NCBI RefSeq assembly: GCF_932294415.1 | Contig: NC_065539.1 | Span: 52,285,501 to 52,349,500, forward strand | DNA from: Quercus robur | Lineage: Eukaryota; Streptophyta; Magnoliopsida; Fagales; Fagaceae | Reading direction: 5' to 3' | DNA: 64,000 bases | Shown: one piece after another, positions 45,415-59,900 of the stretch | Position numbering within the stretch: position 1 is the stretch's first letter | How the letters are laid out: each line of letters opens with the position of its first letter | Notes under the pieces: model-generated | What the model was told of the DNA's origin: nothing | Seen by the model: the letters and a program-made list of their open reading frames with translations, nothing else | Database searches by the model: none | Program-made: the position numbers and the translations under genes

Positions 45415-46069
45415 TAATTAATAAACTACAAATAATAATTAAATATTATATGAACCTATTTATAATTAAATTGAGTTTTCATGTTCATAAATACATATTA
45501 TTATGTTTGAGTTTAGAAAGGTGTTATGTCCACAACATTTTTACAACAAATCATAGGTGTAAAGTTGTTATTGGTTCTAATTTGAATTCAAAACTTAAAT
45601 TACTTTTTTATCTATCCGTAACAACCAACTGTTTAGGATTTTTTTTTGAAAATATAGTAAAATTATTATGGACATAGTATTTCTCTTGAGTTCAACTCGT
45701 GTAATAATCATGCATAAATCTAAGTTTGAGCTTGATTTGTTTTGTAATGAATGAACGGTTGAGATGAACTTCAATCCACTGATTCCACGCTCCAAGATCT
45801 AATCTACACCATTGTTTGTTCCAAATTAGCTATAAAAAAAAAAAGATTTGGCCCCACGCTTCAAAACTTTTACTCACTCTCTCCATAGCATCAACAAAGT
45901 ACAAACTACACGACAAAAGCATCTCATTCTCTCCAGTCTCCACTTCAAAGAACAAAGAAAGACGACCTTGTTGTTTCTCAAAAAAAGAAAGACGACCTTG
46001 TTATTCTTCTCTCTCTCTCTTCACTCGGAAACCCATCACAATTCTCCCGACCCGACCCGGTCCGTGTAA
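45415..46069 (+). promoter_or_regulatory. Upstream region and 5' leader of the XS-domain gene
   Basis: 650 bp separate the LARD from the XS gene start. The last ~200 bp are CT-rich and leader-like, including a ~25 bp duplicated AAGAAAGACGACCTTGTT. The TAA at 46067-46069 lies directly before the ATG. The LARD has therefore landed close to this promoter. Confidence 0.45.
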
Positions 46070-49000
46070 ATGGCCGGAGTTAACCTTAATAAAAACGCTC
46101 CGCATAAGCCCTCTTCGTCGTCCTCCGCCGCCGCCGCCGCCGCTGCTGCTGCCGCCGTCTCTTCCTCTTCCTCTCACCGCAAATCCCGCTGGGAAAACAA
46201 CCCCTCCACCACTACTACACCCTCAAAACCAAACCCTTCTCCAAAACCCGGAGACTCAAAACCTAACCCGTCTCCAAAACCCGCCCCGACTCCAAGCCCG
46301 GCGAATCAGCGCCACCACCAATACCACCACCAAGCTCACCCTACTCCTCCCCACTCCGGCCCAGGCCCAATCCAATTCCCGGACCTCTCCGCCTTAGGCC
46401 CACCGCCTCCGCCGGCTTATGGGTTCCACATGCTTGAACGGCGAACCTTCGTTCTCGCCGATGGTACCGTCCGATCCTACTTCGCTCTCCCTCCCGATTA
46501 CCAAGACTTCAATCCGATGCCCCCGCCGATGCCGATGCCGATGCTGCCACCACCGCATCGGCTTCCGGGGAGTCCCGGAGGAGGGTTTAATCGGCACCAG
46601 CAGGATTACTGGAACTCGCTAGGGCTCGATGGACGTGGGCCTGGGCCTGGTGGGCCCAGCATGGAAGGCCCATCATCAATGAAGAGGAAGTATATGAGCG
46701 AAGAAGAAGAGAAACACAGGCAACAGTTTGGTATTGGCAATGGGTTTCCAATTGGGAATGAGTTTTTGGCGGGAAACAGTGGTCCATTTGGGCGTAGTGG
46801 TGGTGGTGATGATTATAGTAACAATAGAGCTTCAAAGTATATTAGACTTGGTGGTGGCGGTGGTGGTGGTGGTGGTGTTGGTAATGAAAATAGTGTGGTT
46901 CATAAGCATCTACAAGTTGATCAGAGCGCCTTGAACAAGGCATTTCTTCAGTTCGCTAAGTTGCTTAATGAGCTTTCCAATCAGAAAAAGACTTACTTGG
47001 AGGATGGCAAACTTGGACGCCTTCCATGTCTTGCTTGCGGCAGGTTGATGATCATGCTTCTTTGCTTTCATTGTTTTATTTTTTGGGTGCTTGTCTTGAT
47101 AATCAATGTTGCTATTGTTTTCTTAGGTTATTTGGGCACATATCTTATACTGTGTGTGCGTGTGTGTTTTAACATAGCTCGTCATACACATTGTTGGAAG
47201 GTTAGGATTCGAAATAGTGTGTGTTTTAGCATAGCTTGGCATATTGTTTTAACAATTTTTGATAATGTGTTTTTACACATTGTTGGAAAGTTGGGATTCC
47301 TCCCTTTAATTACCTAGTAGATGAGGGCGGGGGGAATAGATAGTCAGGTACACACATGGGGGAATAGTAAGATGTTTGAAGAGCCCTGGACTCCCAGTTA
47401 GCAAAACGGAAAGAAACAAAAAAGAGTTTAAATTCATTCAGCATAGGTCTATGTATTGGGGATTGCTGAGAGATATATAGAGCTAATGAGGTGTTCATTA
47501 TGTCTGATATAGGCTTGATTTGTTTGTTGTTGTATTTGTTGGCATTAGTTATTTTACTTCTAGTATTTCTTACTATGGAGGTGAATTGTCAAGACAAGGT
47601 TTTTATTTTTTGGATATGAGATTATCAAAGAGAGGTGATTTGGGACTTACGTGGGAGATGTGGTACGGTGATAATCTTGTGTTTTAGTTATCTGTGACTA
47701 TTTAGAAACGTTGAGTGTTTAGTTTGATTTAAGGATTAGTATCTGTTACTGAGCTGTTTGATCATAGTCAGTCCAGTTACAATGTGAATTTTTGCCAATG
47801 AGGGCACATCCTACTCTTGTAAGTTCAAGACAGATGGCGGGTATTGGTTTCAAGATCCATTGAGTGCGTATATTACTTTCCAATCCTGTCACAACATGAA
47901 ATTGTGTAGTGGCAAGCTTGTTAATTATTAGTACCCTTGTAATGTTATGTCAAAGAGGGGGCTTTGGAGGAACTGATCCTGACATTACTAGGATTTTGTA
48001 AAGTACTTTGACAACCAAACTTTACGTTAGATGGTTAAAATTGATCATTGCCTACAGCCTAAGATGGATGTGTGTGCATGGCATGCCTTGTGCACTGGAA
48101 TTTAATGGTATATCTTACCTTAATGCTTTGTCATGATGGAGGGATACAGAGGTACTTTTCATTCAATGCTTAAGATGGATATGTGTGCATGTGTGTGGTG
48201 CACTTAGAATTCAATGGTGTTTTTCATTTTTTTTTTTTTCCTTTGTCTTGAAGACCAGTCTTGCTTAGTTGCTCTGTAATGAAGGAATGATCTATTATTG
48301 CTGAGAGGTGCTTTTCATGCAATTATTAAGGGCTGTATGTGTTTGCGCACACTTATAATTCAATAGTTTATATCACTGTTTTTGCTTTTCATGTAGATTG
48401 GTCTTGTTTAGTTGCTTTTTTCATGAAGGAACAATCTCTCTCTAATTGCTGAGAGATGCATTTAATCCAATGCTTAAGATGTTTTTGTGTGTGTGCGTGT
48501 GTGTACTTGCCACTTAGAATTCAATGGTGTATCTCACTCTTTTGCTTTGATCTGAAGACTGGTGTTGCTTTGTCATGAAGGAATTATCTCTAATTACCGA
48601 GAGATGCTTTTCATCCAATGCTTAAAATGTGTGTGGGCACTTAGAATTCAATGGTTTATCTCACTTTTTGCCTTTTCATGAAGACTAGTCTCTCTTTCTC
48701 TTGGTTGTTTTGTCATAAAGGAAGGGATTTATTTGTATTTCTCAAAGATTAGCTTGTTAAGGTAGCCTTTATTTTCTTATCTCATATTTATCCAAGATCA
48801 ACTTTGTTGAGGAATTCTTTTATTTCTTATTGGTTGCATCCTGGATATAACTATTAGGTACATTTGAAACTATTGTTTGGTCAATATGAGAGTTGAATAT
48901 TATTTATCAAAAAAAAAATGTGAGAGTTGAATATAGGTGTTACCTATCTTCAACAAGCAGAGCACCATACACCTATATGAGAGTTGAATATAGGTGTATG

Positions 49001-50925
49001 GTGCTCTGTTTGTTGCTTCAGTGTGTGGACAGCATTTTGTTTTTGTGTGTCAGCTAGTTATAGTGCTTCTGCAAGAAAGTTTCTCATCTCTTGTATCTTG
49101 ACATGGCCATGTATGCTTTTGAAATATCTAGTTATAGTACCTATTTAATATGTATTATTTCTTTTTTGCGTTGAATTTTTATATTGCTAGTGGTCACCTT
49201 CAGTTGTTTGATTAAAAGTTAGGTATTTATTTTTAGGTTTTAATGTAGTTATAGACTAAGTTATCTGGGAGACTTGGGGAAATCTGCTTCAATTATGTTA
49301 TCTTTACTTATTTTAGATACCTCACATTCTATGTCAAATAGTTCTGGATGTAATGCAAACAGAGAGGAAAACAATAAATTTTGGATTTTATCTAATTTTA
49401 AGAAAGTATTGTTGGATTGAAGGAGCAAGAAGCATTATCATATTTCTGTAATGCTAAGATTGATGTAAATATGTTATTGCTTCTTTCATGCTCTCCTATA
49501 GTTGTAGGCTGCAAAAGTTTGATATAACTTGTTCAATTTATGTTGTATGTGCTTTTTGCCAGTTGCTGCACCTTGGAGCGCAGATCTTGCTATTCTAATC
49601 TACTTATAGATGGTTAAAATTGTGATGCAGCTGTAACTACTTACTTGTCCAGACATATAGCACTGGCTTAGAGAGTTAGAGTCTAGTTTTGATGATGTAT
49701 TGGCTAGTTACTTCATTGCATGTGCATTACAGTTTCCACGTGTATATGGTATGCACTTTTGTTTTCTTTAGTAATTATTAATTAAGTCATGTCTTTACTC
49801 TCTCTATGGGATTTGTTAGGCGTGGTTTTTCTATGCCTTGCCAGAATAGTTCTCTAATGACTATGACTTAATTTTTAGGGCCTAGATTTGATAGAATGTT
49901 TGAATATGTATATATTAGTGAATGAGGTTTTGTGTTATATTTCAAGTTTGTAATCAGTATAGTGCTAGCCAACTTTTTTTTTTCTTCAACAAAAGTGATG
50001 GTCTCTGTTTTTACGCTGCTGTTATCTTTGGCATCATTTCTTTCACTGCATTTTACTTTTTGAAATGTAAGCTTGCCTTTCATCTTTTTGGGAACCTGTG
50101 ATGTGGGTTAGCATTAAAAGAACCTTGAGTGCCAAAGTTTGGTGCTTTAGTAATGGCAGATTGGGAGAGCTAATATCTTGAAAGTCACTCTAGTAGGTTA
50201 GTTTATTATATTTTATGCTTGGCAGTGCAGGTTAGTTTATTATATTTTATGCTTGGCAGTGCAGGATGAGTCTGTATGCAAATATTATAAATCTACGGGT
50301 TTTAATCACTGATCGTATCCAATTATCTTCTTCATTTTTTTATATTTTTTTTTTTTTTCTGATGCATTGTAGTCATGCTGTCTGGATGGCATTATCTTTT
50401 ACTTCCATTTTAAGATTCTTTGCCGTACTGCATAACTTAGTACATGGAATGGAACTGTGGCTTATCAGTCTTTAATTGCATCCATTTATGTCCTTTCTGA
50501 TTATTAATTAGTTCCCAAACTACATAGTTGCTACTTTTCTTCTTTGATTTGTAATTTTAACTTTGCATTTATTTGTGGTCTATCTTTTTCCTAACTTTAA
50601 CAGATTAGATGCATATTTAGGGGCTGCCAACTTTATATTCTATTACTAAACATCTCCAATTCATAGCCAGTTGTCTTATTGGTGGAGATTTGTGAAGTGT
50701 CTTCATGCTTTTTTTGGTAGTAGCATTATGTGTGTGTTTGTGTGTATATAATTGTTATTATGATCTCTGTGTGAGTGGATGGCTGCCTTAAGTGGCCACT
50801 CTTTCCTCCTTGGAGTAATTTCTTAAGTACTTTTTGTTAAATTTGTGGACCGCTGGTACACCACCTGTGTACAAGGGGATCCTGTTTCATTTGATTACTC
50901 AATAAAACATTTTATTTACCGATCA

Positions 50926-50957
<32 letters not shown>

Positions 50958-53885
50958 CTTATATTATGCATTGCTGTTAATGCAGTGTAATTTGGGTGCA
51001 TGCTGGACGGGCGTAATCAATAAGTTAACTCTTATTGCAATTAGCTTTGGCTCCGTATGTTATGCACTACTCAGTTTCATGTTTCTGGAGTTAAATCATA
51101 AATGTGCAAGGTTTCTGTTTCTGTGTGTGTGTTTCTGTGCTTGGATTTTTATTTCCTGGCATTGAAATTGCTTTATTTTAGTCATTTTATGGCATGCTTG
51201 TGCTTAAAAGATGAGTGTAATGAGGATGTTAAGATGAACAGGTGGCAACCAAAGTGTATAGAATGAGAAAGAAGCATTTAGGGGAAGTTAGAGGTTGTAA
51301 TAGTAGATCATAAGATGTGGAATATCATATAAAGATGGTATCAATCCATTAAACAGTCAAATCTGTTTTAATTAAGAAAAAAAGACGGCTTTTAAGATTT
51401 TCTTCTTTTAAAGTTTGACTCGTGGGGCTTCTGATTGCTGTCTTGACTAACATAGTTTCAATCACCCTGATTGTCTTATTCTTCTTCTTTTAATTTGCCT
51501 GCCATTATGCACTGCTGTTTTAAAGCTGATTGCACTTCTTGTTTAAATTGACAGAAAGAAAGGCCTATATCAGATGAAAAACAGGCCTTATACTGATTCA
51601 ATTTTTGAAAAATTATCAACTGTTCCGAATAATTTTCAATTGATTCCTATGATCTGGAACATTTCCATAGAGAACCATCATGCTAATTTCATACATGGTG
51701 CTGAGGTACTGATACTCTGTTTTAGTATCAAGGCTAATGTTGCCATGCTTTTAGGTTGAGAGGTCAGTGCAACTTGATTGTTCGTTTTAATTGGAGTGCA
51801 TTTGGAGGACTCTAGTTTGTAAAAAATTTCATCTTATTTATTTATTTTTTATAATTGAAAAAAATTTCATCTTATATTATTATTATAATTTGGAGGTACA
51901 ATCTCATCATATCAGGCGAGATTCATTCCAGAAAATTGTGTATTGATATCAAAATGATGCTGTTTAATGAAACATTGGAAATGGATCTTTCCATGTGAGA
52001 GAACTAAACTCATTTGAAATGTTCTAGTGGTTAAATAATCTTGTACACAATGGAACCACTTCATTGTTTATATGGTGTTGTAACTTGTATCTGTTGTTCC
52101 TGTGATGCAACTGATATATTTCATGCTTGTTACTCAGCTCTATTATATGATATTGTTTAGTCTTTGTACCTTATTATAATGCCTTGAATTTACCCTTAAA
52201 CTTGCGAATGCATTGCCTTCATTCCCCTTTTAGTTCAAACTTGTAGGCACATACTGATAACTGAAAGGAAAACCTGAATTATATTCTTCAATGCCCTTGA
52301 TATCCAAATTTCAGGTCTACTAAAGAGTTTCCAGATGTGCATAGTCTCATAATGCACACTTACCACTCAGATCATGGTGACTTGCGTGTGGATCACTTGG
52401 GCTTACACAAAGCTCTTTGCATTTTAATGGGGTGGAACTACTCAAAGCCTCCTGATAACTCAAAGACGTATCAGTTTCTATCGGCTGATGAAGCGGCAAT
52501 GAACCAGTACGATCTGATTATGTGGCCACCTATGGTGATCATTCATAATACAATTACAGGAAAGGGTAAAGAGGGGCGCATGGAGGGTTTGGGAAACAAA
52601 GCAATGGATAGTAAGATTAGAGGTATAATGCGCCTTTTCATTTATTTGTCTTCTTTGTGTTATTTGTATGGAAATTCCCTTAGAAAAGGTTGGCCACTGA
52701 TCATCTAGATCAGATCATGCAGAATGCATATGAGATTTTTGTTGATGAGTTTTATTAGATTATTAGGTATGTCAAATTCTATTACACCAAACCATCCCTT
52801 TTGGGTATGTTCTATCCTTTTTTTGAAGTATTCCTTGCTATATTGTCTCAATTAAGGAGCACCATGTTGAAAAATTCACTATAAACCCTTCAGACTGTGC
52901 CACCCTTCATAGCCCCTATCCTAATGGTACCCATCCTACCCATCTCCTCTAAGAAAGGTTTCCATCCTTTCTAAGGATAATTGGAATGTAAAAGGGAGAG
53001 TTCTAGGGCGCAGTTGCATGCATACCCCCTTCAGTTTAGTTTTTACACCACCCTTCTAATGATACATTGATTTGATTTGAGGGTTTCTTTCATTTTAGAA
53101 TTGACCTTATATAGAGCTGAATGACAAAATAGAATGTGTGTATTTGACTGTAGGTAGTTAGGATCAAGGCCTTGCCAAATGCTGAGTGTATATATACTTA
53201 TTTTCCCTTTCAAATTCACTTTTTATTTTCTTGTGCTACGACCACCTCCATCTTAACTTGTTTGTTAGTCTATGATACTTTTTTTTTGCCATCTAATCGA
53301 TACTCAGTTCTTTCACGTTTATGGTCTATTTGTTTCTCTAAAAGTTTCTTGCCTTATAGTTGTTATTTCCTTTAGACTTATTCATTTGCAATAGAGTCCA
53401 TTTTCTGGCTAAATGGTTTGACTTCTATTTTTTTTTTTTTGTGGGGGGGGGGAGGGGGGGGGTAGCATTCTTCCATTTGTGATTCTGTTTGTGACATAAA
53501 AATGTTTCTTTTATTGGTACTTATTCCTCTTAGTCTTTGATTTTATAATAGGGTAATTATAAAAGCTCAGTTGAGTTGGTAAATTGCAACATTGTTTATT
53601 TTGAGCTAAGAGTAAACACCTAGCTTCATTGCAGATGTGCTTTGTTTGTGGAACCATTAACCAGGTTTCCTCTCAGATATAATTGTGAATTTAAGTCTTC
53701 AGGCAATATTTACAAGGCAGGGTTGAAAAAGAGGGTGATTTGGGGCTTGAGGGGATGATGTAGTATAGAGTACTTGAAACTTATGTTCAAATTTTCTGCT
53801 AAAGGACATTGTTAAGATGCAGAAACTCTGCACTAAATCATGGCTTGCTGTTGCATCACATTTTGGTTAAGTTCAATTTAACTCT

Positions 53886-53924
<39 letters not shown>

Positions 53925-56900
53925 TTTTAAATTTTTATTATTATTTTTAATGGGTGTTTACATTCTTGTTCTATGGTTTTACAAATTAAATGACTCATTA
54001 TTTTAGTCATCTGCTTTTGTCTTTTAGTTTTTCTTCCGCTGCTCTAATTAGGACTGTCATCAAAGGTCTTGGCTGGTATTTAGGCTTGATTTTTTGTTAA
54101 AAATATGGTTCTCATGATGAATAGCCGTGTGGTGTCTTTTTTGGGCTAGGGGAAGTGAAGCTCACTCCCATAGGGGGAGCCAGTATGTTGAACTGGAGCT
54201 TGTCATGATCCATTAACATCATTGTATTCTTTGTTTATCGAAATTTAACCTTCTCATCCAACCATCTCAATTTCTTTTCTTTTGTTATGCAACTTTTATT
54301 ACTTTCACATCCTGGTTTACATGCTGGTTGTGGCCTCCTTTTGGCTTTGGCCTTGACAAGGATTTACATACCCTTTCAGAATCTGAATCTTTATTATGCT
54401 CACATTATGAACTATACTTGTTTCACACGACAAAGATATTTTTTTAAGTGAGGGCTTCTACTTATTTAGGTTGGTTAGTTGGAGGCAATCTGAAGTTTAA
54501 TTTTAGGGGTTTGTTATTCCCACAGTACGAAGTATACTTGTTTTACATGACTATGATCTCTTTTAAGCGAGGGCTTCAACTTGGTCAGGTTGGTTGGTTG
54601 AAAGCAATCCTGTAACCACTACCAGCCATATTTTGGCTTTGAGTTATTACAAAAGTTGGTAATGCAATATTAAGCAATGTCTGACTCTCCATTTAAAGTT
54701 TCAGTGTTTGGGAACAAGAATCTCTCTCTCTTTTTTTTTTTTTTTTGGTTAAGAATCTCATTTTTAAAATTAGCAAAGATGTCACAAGGATTCCTTTCAT
54801 TGGAAGAGCATCCTGAGGATCATACCCAATTTTTATTGGGTGCTTTGGAAACCATATTAATCTTTTGGAAGGTTCATAGGTTGAGATCCAAGCTAAAAGA
54901 AGAGCGATATCAGGATTTCATTCCAATAGATGATTTCACTTGGTGCCACAGTCCAAACACTTTCACTGTTGGAGGGTGGTGTTGGGTGTACAATTCTTTG
55001 TAGGAATGTCTAACGGTGTGATTTAGAAGAAGTGGGTTGGGGCATCATGGTTGGTCACTGAACTAAACAGTTGTTAAGCTATGGTTGGAGGTGATTATGG
55101 GTTAGATTTATGCTAACTTCACGTTATGTGAGGCCCCATATTAAAATAGATGGCATAGGCGGACAAGAATTTACTGCTATACAAGAAAGGCTCATTCTTT
55201 ATTAATGATTTAAGCCTAATAATTGTTGTCAGGGTTAAGATTGTTTTTGATAATGTACTTGTGAGTGTTTCCTCTCTTATTGTTTCTCTCTCTTATCTGT
55301 TCTTGAAGCACTTGGTTATCACCCTACCTATATTTGGACTATGTTTTATTTCCGTATTTTCCTGACCTACTTATATCTAAATATGGACGAAAGAGTTAAC
55401 TGAGTTTTGCATCTATCTTAGAAAGTTGCCAGTTTTAAGCTTGTTGGAATCTAGTGTTCTTAGTCTTTCCCACAGCCCATGTAACTGCTCCTATGCAATA
55501 TTTTTGATTCATGAGTTTAAATGCACCCAGCGTGTTTTGAAACCATGATGCTATTTTCCACTCTTTCTTATGGGGTAGAGGAGGTGTTGGTTGAGTTAGA
55601 GCTCATCAGCTTAATTTCCTTTGCAATTGAGAGTCTCAGACTAAAAACTGGGATCTAAGCATCTAGATCATGATTCATGAGTTCATCTCATATAATAGAG
55701 GATATTAGAGCAAACAATTGCAGCTCCTTTTATGGTTGCTAGTATATTGATTCCTAGTAAGATCAGATGATCTTCCTTACAGGTTCCCCTTGCACCCCTT
55801 TACCACATTTTCTTTTTGTTCCTCAAATTGTGTAGGAAAATTTAAGCCCAAAAGAAAAGAAAAAAGGGGGGGGGGGGGGGGGGATTCTGTTAGTCCATTG
55901 TCTTTTATTTTTATATGTCATGTTTTATCTATTATTATGTCTTGAGTATTTTAACAGGCTGTGTGACTAACATGTGATTTTTGGATGGTTATAATTTAGT
56001 TGCGAGGATTCTAGGTTTACTAAAGGCTATTATAGTTTGCCCCTTTTCAGTCTTCGTAGGTAGTCTTCAATTTTATGAAATATCATATTTGAGTTTTTCT
56101 TCAGATCTTTGTGCCTAGAAATTGATATTTGATTGTTCCAGCTTCAATCCTATTATCTTTTTCTTTACTTCAATCTTGTTTGTTACTATTTTTTTATATT
56201 TTATTTTTTGCTGAACTCTTCTTTGCTGCTATTTTTTTTGATAGGTAAGAAACATGTATATTCAAAAAACTGCTAAATGCAAAGAAGCACTAGCATATCA
56301 AATGTACAAGAAAAGAAATAAAAGTACAAATATAAAAGAAAAGAACACTAACAATGAAGAAGAAGAGAGCCAAGGAAGAAAAGAAGAGAATCACTAGATG
56401 TGAGTCCCCAAGCCCTAGCCCAATCAAAAAGGGAACCAGAAAAGAGAGCGAGCATTTGGTCATTGGATCTATCCAAATCCTCAAATGTCCGCCGATTGCG
56501 TTCCCTCCAAATATACCACATCAAGCACAATGGAACTAAATTCCAAATGTGAGATGAACGCTTCCCCAACCAATTCCACCAACTAAAAAGAAGATTTGAC
56601 ACTGTACCAGAGGGGACCCATGAAATCCCAAAGGTTCTAAAGACAAAGCACCATAGTCGATAAGCCTTTCCACAATGTAATTACAAGTAATCCACTGTCT
56701 CCCCACAATAACGACACATAATACACCAATCAACAAAGTCAAAGCCCTTGAGCCTCAGATTATCACTTGTGAGAATCCTATCCCATGTCGCTGTCCAAAC
56801 AAAGAAAGAGACACGCCGGGGTGCCTTAACCTTCCAAATACCTTTCCATGAGAAGACAATGGAAAAAGAACCGTGTAACTTGTGATAATATGAGCGGATG

Positions 56901-59900
56901 GTAAAATCCCCTTTCTTTGTCAACTTCCATCTCATACGATAACCCTCAGTCCCAAGAGGTAAATTGGATGCCAAGAATCGGAAGAAAACATCCACCATAC
57001 CTGCCTCCCAATCATTAGGATCCCAAGTTCTCCTATTCCCCGCTTCTTGGCACAACAAAGATGATTCTACGGAAGCTTCTTTGTTCGCAGCAAAAGAGTA
57101 CAAGATCAAAAAATCCAAATGGAGAGGAAGATCTCCACACCACCTGCCTGTCCAGAATTTCACTCTATCCCCCACCCCAACCTTAAAGTGGACATTCTTG
57201 CGAAACATTTCCCATCCCATCCAAATACTTCTCCACAGACCACACCCATGAACACCCCTTTCCAACTTAGAAGTCCATCCCCCCATTCTTCCCCAAATTT
57301 CAAAGCTACCACCCTCCTTCACAACCTATTCTCCTCGATCCCAAAACGCCAAAGCCACTTTCCAAGTGAGGCTTTATTGAAAGTGGTTAACTTCCTAATA
57401 CCCAAACCGGCATTAGCCATAGGCATGCACACCTTATCCCAACCCAACAAATGTGTCTTAGTGTCACCCCACAAGAAGTCTTTGTTGCTATAATTTCTTC
57501 TTAAATCCTTCTTATACATTAGACCTGAGTTCTCCTTACTGCATTATAACAATTGTTGCTATAATTTCTTCTTAATCCTTCTTCTACGTTTACCTGAGTT
57601 CCCTTACTGCATCATAATGATTGTTTATGAATCTTTGTAAAATATTATAGATTATTAAGAGCAAACAATTACAGGCCTCTTTCGAACATGTTTTATATGA
57701 ATGCGCCATCCAAACATATTCTTGTCCTGTTGTTCATTAATTGTAGTGGATTCACTTTGCAAACCCCCTAACATGGGGACCAAAATCACTTGTCTTAAGT
57801 GGGTTTGGACCAGCATACCTCTATTTTTTTAGCATGTATATCCCACGTGATCTGTCGTCAGGGATGGAACACTTACCTAGACCAAGGCCCTGAATTATTT
57901 AGTTCTCTATATATATTTGAAAGTCTGTATCCAAAAATTTATATTTGACCTCCAAAATTCAAAACTAGTTCTCTTAAAATGAATGTTGGTCCAAATAAAA
58001 TGTTCACATGACTCGTGTTTGGCATGACAATTTACTTGATTGATGCTAGGGACACAAAATTACAAGTTTGAATCTTTCGGTTTTGAGTAATGTTGTGTTG
58101 TCTGGCTCCACGTGAAGGATTGTTTGAGTGCTTTTTATTTATTTATCTATTTTTTAATTTTTTGTTTTTTTTTTTAATTTAATTTTTTACTTGGCTAACA
58201 CTAATTGGTTTTTTTAGTAAGAATAAATTGCAAATATAATGATATTAAGTATGACTTTCCAGTTTTGTGGTTCACACTATTTCCTTTGTAGAATGGTAGT
58301 GCTTGTGCAGTTGTGCTTACTCTTCCAATTTTTCTGCAATTAGAAAGCAAACATTTTTAGTCATGAATTTCATAGCAAAATCACACTATTTCCTTTGTAG
58401 AATGGCAGTGCTTGTACTTACTCTTCCAATTTTTACTGCAATTAGAAAGCAAATATTTTTTGTCATGAATTTCATAGCAAAATTAAAGATGATTTTCTAA
58501 TGAATTCTTGGTTTTATACATTTTAAGGGAAATTGTTTCTTAATGTAGTACATAATCAATTACAGATAATTTCTCTGATTTAAAAGACACCAATTTCCAT
58601 TTTGATTGATAAAAATTGTTTGAGTAGAATTGTATTAAGAAACAATCTTTATATATATATATATAATTTTAGTTTTAAACTTAATAGTATATTTTTTATT
58701 CTTTGATGGTCAAAAAAATATTTATTCTTCAAAGGCCCCTCAACTAAAAAATCTCGGTTCCGTTTCAGTCCATCAGTTGTACTTCTATTCTTTAATAGGA
58801 ATGGTATTAAAATCAGGCTTTGAAGAAGCCATTTGTCTGCCAAGCTGCATGGTTGCTGGATATGGTGAGTCCACCAACTCCACTCTCTCCAGATGTTGCT
58901 TAGCATCTACTTGAGTTCATGCTTGGTTTTGATCATTAAATTTTTAGAATGATGCACATTTTACAATTAGCATTTTGCGGCAGATAAGTTGGTTTCACAT
59001 GTACCTTCTTTTTTATTTTTTGGGTGTGGAGATTTAACCCCCAAATGAAAGGGATTAGTATGATTTCACTCGAATTAAAAAATCCATCACTTGTTCCGAT
59101 GTTTAGAATTAGTATTCATTTTCTAAATATTTAATTTCTTTCTGAGTAAAACAAAGTTGAAAATGCGTTTCTTTCACTGTGTATTTCAAATTTTCAAATT
59201 CTTTTTTTTTAGAATGAATTTCCTCTGTATCAGTTTAATCACATTTTTAAAAGAGTACAGCTTAAGCTGTATTTTTTTTTTTTTTTTGAGAATCAGCTTA
59301 AGCTGTATTTAGTATTGAAAGAAATTTAAATATGGTACATAGGTTATTGGGTGTAAGTTTTAGGTGGTGAATAAAGGGTGTTAAGGGAATGATGCATTCT
59401 ATTAGGGCAGGACATTCATATTGGAAGAGTTATTGTGCTTGGCCACATATCTAGAGGAGTTACATGGGATTTTAGGTATCTACATTTGCATGTGTTTGTA
59501 TTTGTGATTGTGATTGCATGAGGACGTGTGCGTGTATAGACCACTGTAGAGTCGTTGGGGTTTTATATGTAATTAATGTCATTCTATAAGTGCTGCTTAT
59601 GCTTTTTGACAACTGTGATTCCATGTGTTGATATAGGCAGGGATGTATCGGATTACGTACTGGTTCTTATATATTGTTGATATTTATGTGAAATATGACT
59701 TTTTTTTCCTTCTCCTTGAAGAAATATGATTTGGATAGAATAGAATGATGCAAAAAAAAATACATGTTGCCAACATTAACTACTCTGGTGGGGGATTCAT
59801 AGACGACCCCCAAAAATGTTGGGACCAAGGTTTAGTGGTGGTTGTTGGAGATAGGATCCGAAGAAGACAGGTGCTTTTAGGTTTTTCACTTGTAAATGTT

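Noticed and set aside
54677..55003. 108-codon open frame in XS intron 2
   Set aside because: Its first part is a poly(T) run, and the rest matches no family I know.
58797..58862. Exon-like block in XS intron 2 with acceptor TTTAATAG and donor GTGAG
   Set aside because: Exon 2 (ends 52622) and exon 3 (starts 60184) already join in phase inside a continuous XS domain. Inserting this block would break the fold. It could be a rare alternative or a relic.
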